This document shows, piece by piece, positions 9,300-17,395 of a DNA stretch of 64,000 nucleotides. The translations under genes were made by a program, and so were the position numbers. The stretch comes from DUQX01 sp050948825 (lineage in GTDB: Bacteria; Bacillota; Dethiobacteria; DTU022; UBA8154): the NCBI GenBank assembly GCA_050948825.1, contig JBMNEO010000007.1, forward strand, positions 1 to 64,000, read 5' to 3'. Below the pieces are notes generated by a model that was not told the DNA's origin, did not search any database, and saw only the letters and a program-made list of their open reading frames with translations. Each line of letters begins with the position of its first letter. Positions within the stretch are counted from its first letter, which is position 1.

Positions 9300-10655
9300 T
9301 TGCAAAAGATTCTTTTTAGCGCTTTGGGAATGACCGATCCTATAAAAAACGATTACGATGGACCATTATTACATATCATGCGGAATTATAAACCTCAAAA
9401 GGTATATTTATTTATGACTAAAAGAGTATGTGAACTGGCCGACCAAGATGATCGGTATCGATTGCAAGCAGCCAAGCTATGTGAAAAAGAAGGGTTTGAT
9501 TGTGAGTTGATTGAACTGCGTTATGAAGAAATTGACAATCCTCAACGATTTGATATCTTCTACCCTATTTTTGAGAAAAATTTAATTGATATTTATAATT
9601 CCAACCCTGGCTGCCAGATATTAATTAACCTTTCATCCGGAACCCCGCAAATGAAATCAACCTGCCATTTACTATCTTTAACAACACCATTTCCCGTGGT
9701 TCCTCTTCAGATAAGCACACCAAACGAAAGTGAAAATTACGGTTCCCCGGAATATGATTTGGAAAAGAGTTGGGAAAATAATCTGGACAATCATCCCGAA
9801 CTGGGCCTGAAAAATAGAATACAAGAGGTAGAAACGGATAATCTGCGTTACATATTCTTAAGGGAGACAGCCATCAGTAATATCGTAGCCTATAACTATA
9901 ACGCAGCTTTGAATATATTAAAAGAGGTCAAAGGCTTTGTCCCGGAGGATGTTATGCGGCTACTAATGGCAGCACAACACCGCAAAAATATGGCATTGCG
10001 AGAGGCGGAAAAAGAAAGCAAACTGGCTAACTATGATTTATTCCCGGTTAAATCAGGAGATGCCAAGGAGCTGTGTGAGTATTTGTTATTATTAGGAATA
10101 CAGCAGAAATCAGGACATTTAATGGATTTTGTGCGCGGTATTTCCCCGGCATTGAGTAAACTATTTGAGTGTTTCTTAAAGGAAAAATGCCGGAGGAATT
10201 TGAAAAATGATTTTTGTGTGCAAAGCTACTCCGATCCTGGCCGCTGGCTGATTAAACGGGATAAGTTAGCAAGGAAAGATCCGCAATTGCTTGCTTATTA
10301 TGATAAAAGTTTTGCATCGGGATTAAGAGACAGTGATTTGTCTTGTGCAACGCTCTTGCCTATGATTCAATTTGATTGTGGTGCCAATGGGAGATTTCCT
10401 AATGAGGTTGTCTATAAAAAAGCTCAGGACCTGCGTAACGTTGAGGAAAAGCTCCGCAACCCGGCCGCCCATAATATTACAGCTATTAAGGAGGAATATT
10501 TTACAAGAGTTGCTGGTATTTCCAGTGATAGAGTCTTAAAAGATTTGCAGTGGATGTTTAGGTACACTTACCCAAATTACTTTCCAGCCGGTGTAGATGT
10601 ATGGGATAGTTACAATAAAATGAATAAGCATATTATCGGCAGGTTAAAAGGTTGA
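9300..10655 (+). CDS. csm6: Csm6, cyclic-oligoadenylate-activated CARF-HEPN ribonuclease
   Basis: Stand-alone RNase activated by cyclic oligoadenylate from Csm1; it gives non-specific RNA decay during type III immunity. Seen: N-terminal CARF domain with KILFSALGMTDPI, YDGPLLHIMRNYKPQKVYL and the nucleotide-loop motif NLSSGTPQMK. The C-terminal HEPN domain carries RNPAAH (Rx4H; R386, H391). I start at TTG 9300 because AAAGGAGGTG precedes it, giving 451 aa, normal for Csm6. It follows cas2 by 33 bases instead of sitting beside csm5, so the adaptation genes are embedded between complex and effector. Confidence 0.92.
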   Translation: MQKILFSALGMTDPIKNDYDGPLLHIMRNYKPQKVYLFMTKRVCELADQDDRYRLQAAKLCEKEGFDCELIELRYEEIDNPQRFDIFYPIFEKNLIDIYNSNPGCQILINLSSGTPQMKSTCHLLSLTTPFPVVPLQISTPNESENYGSPEYDLEKSWENNLDNHPELGLKNRIQEVETDNLRYIFLRETAISNIVAYNYNAALNILKEVKGFVPEDVMRLLMAAQHRKNMALREAEKESKLANYDLFPVKSGDAKELCEYLLLLGIQQKSGHLMDFVRGISPALSKLFECFLKEKCRRNLKNDFCVQSYSDPGRWLIKRDKLARKDPQLLAYYDKSFASGLRDSDLSCATLLPMIQFDCGANGRFPNEVVYKKAQDLRNVEEKLRNPAAHNITAIKEEYFTRVAGISSDRVLKDLQWMFRYTYPNYFPAGVDVWDSYNKMNKHIIGRLKG

Positions 10656-10695
10656 AGAATATTTATAAATTGCTCTTATAGGTGATAACCGGATA

Positions 10696-11463
10696 TCAAA
10701 ATCTTTCTGGATCTTTGAAAATGTCTTTTAAGGGAATAGATAATCCTGCAAAATCCGGATGTATCACATTGTCTTCCTCCATTCCGGCTGTAAGCAAAGC
10801 GTATATCCCATCCCGGATGGCAAAGCATTCGAGGGTTTTTTCCTCCGGATTCACAATCCAGTAGTGCTGTACCTGGGCCTGTTGGTAGATACGCATTTTT
10901 TGAAGCCGGTCCTTACGGCCGCTGGAAGGTGAGAGAATTTCTACTATCAGTGTGGGTGGACCATCAATGCGTGATTCTTTTATGATTACCTTTTGTTCCC
11001 CCGAAACATAAAATAAATCTGGCTGGACTACGGTAATATCGCCGAAGGTTACATCTAATGGTGCGTCAAAAATTTCCCCTCTGGAGTCAACTTTTAAAAA
11101 GTAATCTTCCAGGATGCGCTGGAGCCTACGGGAAACCCGCTGGTGGATAACATTGGGCGATGGGTCTTTAACCAGCATGCCTTCAAGGACTTCATAACGA
11201 TAGCCCGGTTCTTCCGGTAGTTTCAAATAGTCCTGGTACGAAAAACCTTTATCGGGTTTGATATTGTACCCTGATCTTTCTTCCTGAACCGTAGTGCCGG
11301 ACAGTGCATTGATCACATCTGCCAGCTTGTAGCGGTAATGTTTGTTACCCAGTTCTATACAGGGTATTTTTTTTTCTCTTGTGTACCTCCAGATTGTGTC
11401 TACAGAAAGATCCAACGTTTTAGCCAGAGCCTGGGCGTTTATCAACTCCTTATCTTCGGTCAC
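10696..11463 (-). CDS. HTH (excisionase/MerR type) - Uma2 nuclease-fold fusion
   Basis: Residues about 5-50 form a winged helix as in excisionase/MerR proteins (LSVDTIWRYTREKKIPCIEL, then HYRYKLADVINAL). Residues about 75-255 form a Uma2-family PD-(D/E)xK domain: YRYEVLEGMLV, VVQPDLFYVS and PTLIVEILSPSS. The role of Uma2 proteins is unknown; they are abundant in cyanobacteria and some Firmicutes. Most Uma2 proteins lack the HTH, so the fusion is notable. GTG 11463 follows GGAGGTGG, which decides the start (255 aa). The gene is convergent with csm6. Whether it relates to defence is not shown by the sequence. Confidence 0.8.
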   Translation of the reverse strand: MTEDKELINAQALAKTLDLSVDTIWRYTREKKIPCIELGNKHYRYKLADVINALSGTTVQEERSGYNIKPDKGFSYQDYLKLPEEPGYRYEVLEGMLVKDPSPNVIHQRVSRRLQRILEDYFLKVDSRGEIFDAPLDVTFGDITVVQPDLFYVSGEQKVIIKESRIDGPPTLIVEILSPSSGRKDRLQKMRIYQQAQVQHYWIVNPEEKTLECFAIRDGIYALLTAGMEEDNVIHPDFAGLSIPLKDIFKDPERF

Positions 11464-11533
11464 AATACCACCTCCACCATCAGTATACAACATTTATAAA
11501 CCAAAATCAACCAGAAACAACTAGGATTGGGTT

Positions 11534-11713
11534 TTGGACCAGATATTATTGAGTTTGGCGCGTGATACTGAAGGTGCTTTGCGTCTTTTTAAGGAAATTG
11601 AAGAAACGAGTGCCCTTGAAAAAATTATCGAAAATGGGGTGGTGATCAGGATTAAAAGCTTTCTTGCTCAGGCTGGTTTATTGACAAAGTATAAAAAAGT
11701 AGATAATATATAA
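11534..11713 (+). pseudogene. Unrecognised 59-codon reading frame, probable gene remnant
   Basis: An open frame from TTG 11534 to TAA 11711 encodes a helical, charged 59-aa peptide (for example LRLFKEIEETSALEKIIE) with protein-like composition, but it has no ribosome site. I do not recognise it. It is probably the tail of a decayed gene between the Uma2 gene and the sigma-54 regulator. A 14-base palindrome ACAACTGCAGTTGT follows at 11784-11797. Confidence 0.3.
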
Positions 11714-11897
11714 TATACAGAAATTTAAAAATAAATTAAGTATATAAATAAGAGAGTTGATAAATGCAGGACAATCCGTTATAACAACTGCAGTTGTACA
11801 AAATAATTGCAGGGTGTAGCAAATATCATCATACTATAGCGCTATCCCCTCATATTTCAATATTAGATAATCTGCTATCGTTTATTTCTCTCACTAT

Positions 11898-11963
11898 GCC
11901 GCGCCGCTGTGTCCAGGAGCTATCCCCCCTTGATAGGGGAGCCTGTATGCTTCTGCGGCGCGC
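11898..11963 (+). other. GC-rich nested hairpin before the sigma-54 regulator gene
   Basis: Outer arms CGCGCCGC (11900-11907) and GCGGCGCG (11955-11962) pair perfectly. Inside, GCTATCCCC and GGGGAGC can form a second stem. TTTTAATT follows. The element is far more GC-rich than the surrounding 500 bases. It could be a terminator, an attenuator or a structured leader for the gene at 12012. Apart from this, the remnant at 11534 and the 11784 palindrome, nothing is seen in 11464-12011. Confidence 0.45.
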
Positions 11964-12011
11964 TTTTAATTCACTGGCTTTTTTACAATTGGATGGAGGG
12001 GGTTTTCCCCA

Positions 12012-13455
12012 GTGATTACTAAGAACCCTGTTTCAGAAGAAGTAAATAATGAACTGGAATATCTCAGGAGAAGGCTGCGGGAATGGGAGGCAGTCTTTGA
12101 AAATTGTCGTGACGGAATGAGCGTTGTTGATAAAAACGGGATTATATTGCGCTCCAATCCTGCTATGCAAAAACTCTATCAACTATCTGCTGAAGATTAC
12201 GTGGGAAAAAGCGTATCTGATCTGGTAAGTAAGGGTATTTTCAGCATAAGTATTTCGGAAAAAGTAATTGCTTCGAAAAAACCGGTTAGTTTAATGCAGG
12301 AAATAAGTACAGGCCCAATATGCCTGACGATGGGAGTCCCGGTTTTCGGCGACGATGGGGAAGTTGAAATGGTAGTAATAAATAGCCATGATGTTACCGA
12401 GCTTTATTTGCTCAAGGAAAAGCTTATCCAATCACAGAAGCTTGCGGATGGTTTTCAGGCACAGCTAACCGATCTGCGTATAAGCCAGTTGCAAAAAGAA
12501 GATATCATTGTCAGAAGCAAAAAGATGCTGGATATCCTGGATTTGGCCCGGCGCCTGGCCGTTGTAGATACTACTGTATTGATTATGGGGGAGTCCGGTG
12601 TCGGTAAGGAAGTTGTTGCCAGGATTCTTCACAGGGCCAATCCAAAGAGATCTGACAAAGCGTTTATTACAATCAATTGTGGTGCGATCCCGTATAACTT
12701 GCTTGGAAGCAGAGTTGTTCGGTTACGAGCGCGGTGCTTTTACGGGGGCATCCAAAGAGGGCAAGATCTGGCTCATTTGAGTTGGCTGATGGAGGAAGTG
12801 CTTTTCTGGATGAAGTTGGCGAGTTGCCGCTGGACCTGCAGGTTAAACTGCTTGCGTGTACTTCAGGAGAGAAATTTTAAAAGAGTTGGCGGGATCAAAA
12901 GAAATAAATGTGGATGTTCGGGTGATAGCTGCCAGCAACAAGGATTTGCTTGAGCTTGTGAAAAGATGGAAAATTTAGAGAGGACCTCTACTACAGGCTT
13001 AATGTAGTTCCCTTAAAGATATCCCCCCCTTGCGGGAAAGGAAGGAGGACATTGTAGCTCTTTCCAGGCATTTTGTACAGCATTTTAATGAAAAGTACGG
13101 GTTTGAAAAAATTCTCTCGGCAGAACTGATAGATGTTATGGAGAGATACGACTGGCCTGGAAACGTTCGCGAGCTGAAAAATATTGTGGAGAGAATGGTG
13201 GTTACCAGTAAAGAAAATATCCTGAAAGCAGAATATTTTCCTGTAGAAAATTCTACTGATAAAGTCAACGATAACAGCATTATTAATTATATTAAGGACG
13301 GTACTTTAAAAGAAATTTTAGAAGGTACAGAGAAGAAGGTAATAAATGATGTTCTTGAAAATAGCAGGACGACTGCTATTGCTGCAAAACGCTTGGGGAT
13401 GAGCAGGGCAACTCTGGCCAGGAAAATGCAAAGGTATGGAATTAAAAGAAGGTAA
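12012..13455 (+). pseudogene. Sigma-54-dependent activator (PAS, AAA+, Fis HTH), multiply frameshifted
   Basis: Enhancer-binding regulator that would activate the sigma-54 promoter at 13625. N-terminal PAS domain (FENCRDGMSVVDKNGIILRS), then AAA+ with Walker A GESGVGKE. In the next frame come LFGYERGAFTGAS and DEVGELPLDLQVKLL, then YDWPGNVRELKN and a C-terminal HTH (AAKRLGMSRATLARKMQRYG). The frame is broken by single extra bases near 12705 (G), 12769 (T), 12854 (G), 12892 (G) and 12962 (A), plus an indel in the C-run at 13023-13029. Removing five single bases and two more restores one frame of 479 codons with a normal family sequence. GTG 12012 has GGAGGGGG upstream. It is either a recent pseudogene or a poorly read stretch; amino acid conservation favours recency. 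Confidence 0.88.
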
Positions 13456-13460
13456 TCATT

Positions 13461-13497
13461 TGCATCATTAATGAGGCATTGTGTCAGTAATGATGCA
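13461..13497 (+). promoter_or_regulatory. Palindromic upstream activator sites (or regulator terminator)
   Basis: TGCATCATTA (13461-13470) and TAATGATGCA (13488-13497) are perfect inverted arms. The left copy is itself part of a near-palindrome (TGCATCATTAATGAGGCA, 13461-13478). It lies about 130-165 bases before the -24/-12 promoter, where sigma-54 activators bind. TTTTTG follows the right arm, so a terminator for the regulator gene is the other reading. Confidence 0.5.
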
Positions 13498-13624
13498 TTT
13501 TTGTATCAAAATTAAGGCAAATTTAGGTTGTGTGCCCGGCTTATGTCTATTCTATAAGGTAAGTATTATTAAATATAAGCCTACCCTAAAATAGTAACAA
13601 AAATAATAATCTGTTCTTCTAACC

Positions 13625-13640
13625 TGGCATATTAATTGCA
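13625..13640 (+). promoter_or_regulatory. Sigma-54 (-24/-12) promoter of the nicotinate operon
   Basis: TGGCAT, five bases, TTGCA: the GG at 13626-13627 and the GC at 13638-13639 are separated by ten bases, exactly as in sigma-54 promoters. The expected transcription start is near 13651, leaving about an 87-base leader before ndhL. A sigma-54 activator gene lies immediately upstream. Confidence 0.85.
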
Positions 13641-13737
13641 TATTAAATTTATCGAAGAGACGCTATATTTAATATTGACCCACTATAACCAATATTCGTA
13701 CCTCTTATTAACATTGTGCGGCAGGAGTGTTTTAAGA

Positions 13738-14997
13738 TTGAGGAACTTTCATGTTATAGGTAAGTCGTTGCATCGTAAAGAGGATTGGTCTAAAGTTGCC
13801 GGTTCTAATCTGTATACTGATGATCTCAGGTTGTCCGGAATGCTTTATGCAAAGGTTTTGCGCAGCAAAGTGCCGAGTGCTGTAGTTAAAAGAATAGATT
13901 GTGAAGATGCGATTCGTCTTCCCGGGGTTGCCGCTGTTTTAACAGCAAATGATATTCCGGGACGTAATGCAGTGGGTATCATTTTAAAAGATGAACCCGT
14001 CCTGGTTACCAATAAAATTAGACGTGTTGGAGATGCACTGGCTGTTGTGGCAGCAGAAAGTCGGAATCAAGCTGAGCAAGCAGTTCAAAGAATTAAAGTA
14101 GAGCTTATTGAAACCCCAGGAGTATTTTCACCTCAGCTGGCTATGGAAACCGGGTCTCCATTAGTTCATGATAAAAGCAATATCCTGGCCTGCCGTAGGA
14201 TTAGAAAAGGAAATATTGAAGAAGCTTTTAAAAAAGCTGAAGTAATTATTGAAAGAACTTACCGTACCGGCCATGTGGAACATGCAGCGATGGAGCCTGA
14301 ATCCAGCCTGGCTCAAAGGGAAGGCGATAATATTACAGTCTGGGTTTCCTCTCAAAATCCTCATTTCGACCGGGGAGAGATAGCGGCCGTTCTGGGGATA
14401 GGGCAGAGGAAGGTCAGGGTGATTCAGCAACCAACCGGCGGTGGGTTCGGTGGAAAGCTCGACATTTCTACCCAGTGCCATACAGCGCTGCTGGCATGGT
14501 ATACTCATCGCCCGGTAAAACTTACATATACCCGTGAAGAATCTTTTGTTGCCTCCGGGAAAAGGCACCCTTATGTAATTAAGTATATCAGTGCAGCTGA
14601 TAAAAGGGGTATGCTGCTGGGAGTGAAAGCTGAACTGGTTATTGATACAGGGGCCTATGCTTCTTACGGCCCGGGCGTGCTTACCAGGGGAGCTATCCAT
14701 GTTACAGGCCCCTATGAGGTTCCCAATGTCTATGTTGATGCTTACTGTGTTTATACGAATAATCCCTACTGTGGGGCGATGCGAGGTTTTGGAGTTCCCC
14801 AGGTAGGATTTGCCCATGAAACTCAGATGGATTTGTTGGCTGAAGAGTTGGGGCTTTCCCCCTGGGAAATCAGGATAAAAAATTTCCTTCGGGCTGGCTC
14901 TCTTACCTCTACGTCTCAGGTGTTGAGACAGAGCGTTGGTATTAGGGAGACAATGATCAGGGTGAAAAAAGAAGTAATGGGAGATGACACCCGATGA
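13738..14997 (+). CDS. ndhL: Nicotinate dehydrogenase, large molybdopterin subunit NdhL
   Basis: N-terminal half of the molybdopterin protein of a xanthine-dehydrogenase-family hydroxylase; the enzyme hydroxylates nicotinate to 6-hydroxynicotinate. Seen: VIGKSLHRKEDWSKVAGSNL at the start, the cofactor motif PTGGGFGGKLD, and CGAMRGFGVPQ. I start at TTG 13738 behind AGGAGT (419 aa); the longer open frame would begin inside the sigma-54 promoter. The stop overlaps the ndhM start as ATGA. In Eubacterium barkeri nicotinate dehydrogenase the molybdopterin protein is likewise split into L and M subunits, which is unusual for the family, so this is not taken as a frameshift. Confidence 0.85.
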   Translation: MRNFHVIGKSLHRKEDWSKVAGSNLYTDDLRLSGMLYAKVLRSKVPSAVVKRIDCEDAIRLPGVAAVLTANDIPGRNAVGIILKDEPVLVTNKIRRVGDALAVVAAESRNQAEQAVQRIKVELIETPGVFSPQLAMETGSPLVHDKSNILACRRIRKGNIEEAFKKAEVIIERTYRTGHVEHAAMEPESSLAQREGDNITVWVSSQNPHFDRGEIAAVLGIGQRKVRVIQQPTGGGFGGKLDISTQCHTALLAWYTHRPVKLTYTREESFVASGKRHPYVIKYISAADKRGMLLGVKAELVIDTGAYASYGPGVLTRGAIHVTGPYEVPNVYVDAYCVYTNNPYCGAMRGFGVPQVGFAHETQMDLLAEELGLSPWEIRIKNFLRAGSLTSTSQVLRQSVGIRETMIRVKKEVMGDDTR

Positions 14998-15974
14998 AAA
15001 AGAGGGGTTGGGGTTTAGGCTGTATGTGGTACGGTATCGGTAATACCGGCATGCCAAATCCTTCAGGGGCTTTTGTTGATATACTTGACGACGCAACGGT
15101 AGTTCTTTTAACGGGATGTGCAGATATAGGCCAGGGTTCCAATACCGTTTTGGCGCAAATAGTTGCCGAAGAGTTGGGAGTTGAACTGGATAAAATCAGC
15201 GTTATCTCCGCCGATACCTGGGTTACCCCTGACGGGGGCGCCACCTCTGCCAGCAGACAGACCTATATTTCGGGTAATGCCGTAAAAAAGGCTGCAGAAG
15301 CTGCAAAAAAGCCTTTGCTAGAAAAAGCTGCCTCTTTATTAAAAGTTCCTGAAAGTGAAATTGAATTTAGGGGTTGTAAGGTATTTCCCCGTTTCGATCC
15401 TGATTGCGCTTTACCGATGAAGAATGTAATCCAGGAATGCCGCCGTGAAGGCAGGTTAACTTTGGGTCATGGATCATTTAATCCCCTAACTACCGGGTTG
15501 GACGAGGAAGGTCAGGGTAATCCCTATGCAACTTACGCTTTTGCAACCCAGTGGGCAGAAGTAGAGGTAGATACGGAAACGGGTGAAGTGACGGTGTTAA
15601 AGATAGTGGCGTCTCATGATGTAGGCAGAGCCATTAACCCCAAAATGATTGAGGGACAAATTGAGGGAGGTTGTTTAATGGGCCTCGGTTACGCCTTAAT
15701 GGAGGAGATAATCACGGACAAGGGGACTATACTTAATCCCGGCCTTTCTAATTATCTTATTCCGACAATAGCGGACGTGCCCGAAATTATATCTTTGATC
15801 ACAGAGGACGAAGAAGATACCGGCCCCTTTGGTGCAAAGGGAGTAGGTGAGCCCCCGTTAATTCCTACAGCACCTGCCATTTTAAACGCTGTCAGTAATG
15901 CTCTTGGGATACGCTTTACTGAACTGCCGCTTACCCCCGAGAAAATTTTATCTGCGCTGGAAGAAAAGGAATAG
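14994..15974 (+). CDS. ndhM: Nicotinate dehydrogenase, medium molybdopterin subunit NdhM
   Basis: C-terminal half of the split molybdopterin protein (326 aa). Seen: GLGCMWYGIGNTGMPNP near the start, TGCADIGQGSNTVLAQI, and the catalytic-glutamate motif KGVGEPPLIPTAPAILNA near the end. The E. barkeri counterpart carries a labile, non-selenocysteine selenium at the molybdenum site. Selenium-handling genes at 53736-55961 fit that, but selenium here is inference. ATG 14994 lies inside ndhL. The next gene, ndhF, starts 34 bases downstream. Confidence 0.85.
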   Translation: MKKRGWGLGCMWYGIGNTGMPNPSGAFVDILDDATVVLLTGCADIGQGSNTVLAQIVAEELGVELDKISVISADTWVTPDGGATSASRQTYISGNAVKKAAEAAKKPLLEKAASLLKVPESEIEFRGCKVFPRFDPDCALPMKNVIQECRREGRLTLGHGSFNPLTTGLDEEGQGNPYATYAFATQWAEVEVDTETGEVTVLKIVASHDVGRAINPKMIEGQIEGGCLMGLGYALMEEIITDKGTILNPGLSNYLIPTIADVPEIISLITEDEEDTGPFGAKGVGEPPLIPTAPAILNAVSNALGIRFTELPLTPEKILSALEEKE

Positions 15975-16008
15975 CATCCGCAGATAAATTGATGAGGAGA
16001 AGACATAG

Positions 16009-16893
16009 ATGATTGGAAGATATTACAAGCCTGCAAATCTGGAAGAAGCGCTGGCGATTCTGAATGATTGCCGGGGAAAGGCAAGGGTAATTGCCGGTGG
16101 GACAGATCTCATTTTACAGCTGATGCGTAAGGAAATAGTTGTAGATGCTGTTGTGGATATTGCAAACATAAAGCAACTGAGGTTTATAAGTGAAGACGAA
16201 ACCAAGATAAGGGTTGGCGCTCTTTCTACTCATACAGATTTGGCGGAATCTTCCCTTATTAGAAAGAAAGCTCCTCTTTTGTCAGATGCGGCCGGTAGTA
16301 TAGGGTCCCTGCAGATTCGCAATGCAGGTACCGTGGGTGGCAATATTGTAAATGCTCAACCTGCTGCCGATACAGCAGTAGCATTGCTGGCTCTGGATGC
16401 AACGGTCAAAATAATCTCTATCTCTGGAGAGAAGCGGGTGCCGCTGGCGGCACTCTATCACCCCGGAGGGGGGGCTTCCCTGGACCCCTGCAGCGAGATT
16501 TTGACGGAAATTATATTTATCCCTCTGGAAGAAGACAAAGCCGCCGGCGTCTTTAGCCGGCTGGCCAGGCGTAAGGCTGTAGCCCTTCCGGTTTTTAATA
16601 CGGCGGTAACAATCTGGAGCGGCGAAGACAAAAGCTGCCTGTCCGACGTCCGTATTGCCATGGGGCCGGTAGCACGTGTACCCTTCAGGGCAAGGGAAGC
16701 GGAAAAATTCTTACAGGGCAGTTCTCCCGGGAAAAATATTTTTCAGCTGGCGGCCGGTATAGCAGCTGACGAAGCCGCGCCCAGGGATAGCCAGTATCGG
16801 GGAAGCGCAGTTTACCGCAAAAAAATTGCCAGGGTTATGGTTTTTCGAGCATTGAGTAAAGCATGGGAAATGATCGCGAATACGGGGGTGTAG
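16009..16893 (+). CDS. ndhF: Nicotinate dehydrogenase, FAD subunit NdhF
   Basis: FAD-binding subunit that passes electrons from the Fe-S subunit to the outer acceptor. Seen: the CO-dehydrogenase flavoprotein motifs AGGTDLILQL (about 31-40) and IRNAGTVGGNIVNAQPAADT (about 104-123). It is 294 aa, nearly the size of E. barkeri NdhF. ATG 16009 follows GAGGAGAAG. The gene ends two bases before the ndhS ATG, so the two are coupled. Confidence 0.9.
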   Translation: MIGRYYKPANLEEALAILNDCRGKARVIAGGTDLILQLMRKEIVVDAVVDIANIKQLRFISEDETKIRVGALSTHTDLAESSLIRKKAPLLSDAAGSIGSLQIRNAGTVGGNIVNAQPAADTAVALLALDATVKIISISGEKRVPLAALYHPGGGASLDPCSEILTEIIFIPLEEDKAAGVFSRLARRKAVALPVFNTAVTIWSGEDKSCLSDVRIAMGPVARVPFRAREAEKFLQGSSPGKNIFQLAAGIAADEAAPRDSQYRGSAVYRKKIARVMVFRALSKAWEMIANTGV

Positions 16894-16895
16894 TA

Positions 16896-17393
16896 ATGAA
16901 TAATAGAAAATACCTGTCATTTATTCTTAATAATAAGCCTGTAATTGTAATAATAGAGCCTCAAACCATGCTGCTGGATCTTCTCAGGGATGTACTGGGG
17001 CTGACAGGGACTAAGAGGGGGTGTGGAGAGGGAGAATGCGGCGCCTGTACGGTTGTTGTTAATGGGGCAGCGGTCAATTCCTGTTTGTACCCCGCCTGGA
17101 AAGTAGAAAATTGCCGTGTCTTAACGGTAGAGGGCCTGGGTACCGAGGAGAATCCCCATCCCCTGCAGGAAGCTTTCCTTGAAACAGGGGCAGTGCAGTG
17201 CGGGTTTTGTACCCCGGGGATGCTTATGTCCAGCTGTGCACTGCTTCAAAGAACAAAAAATCCCGACGAGCAGGAAATTAAAACAGCCCTTGCCGGCAAC
17301 CTCTGCCGCTGTACCGGTTATGTTAAGATCCTGGAGGCGGTTAAAAAGGCAGCCGTAAAAATGGACGCTAATGACAAAAGGACGGGGGTATAA
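16896..17393 (+). CDS. ndhS: Nicotinate dehydrogenase, 2x[2Fe-2S] subunit NdhS
   Basis: Small iron-sulfur subunit. Seen: the plant-type ferredoxin cluster motif CGEGECGACTVV and the second, helical cluster motif CGFCTPGM ... CRCTGY. Length is 165 aa. I choose ATG 16896 behind GGGGGTG; an earlier in-frame start would lie in ndhF. It is followed after two bases by ena. Confidence 0.92.
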   Translation: MNNRKYLSFILNNKPVIVIIEPQTMLLDLLRDVLGLTGTKRGCGEGECGACTVVVNGAAVNSCLYPAWKVENCRVLTVEGLGTEENPHPLQEAFLETGAVQCGFCTPGMLMSSCALLQRTKNPDEQEIKTALAGNLCRCTGYVKILEAVKKAAVKMDANDKRTGV

Positions 17394-17395
17394 AA

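Noticed and set aside
13636..13737. Longer ndhL start at 13636
   Set aside because: It would begin inside the sigma-54 promoter; TTG 13738 has a good ribosome site.
14985..15000. ndhL/ndhM break as another frameshift
   Set aside because: The ATGA overlap and the same split in E. barkeri nicotinate dehydrogenase support two real subunits.
14161..15096. 311-aa open frame on the minus strand
   Set aside because: It is a shadow of ndhL/ndhM, which have clear family motifs; the antisense protein resembles nothing.
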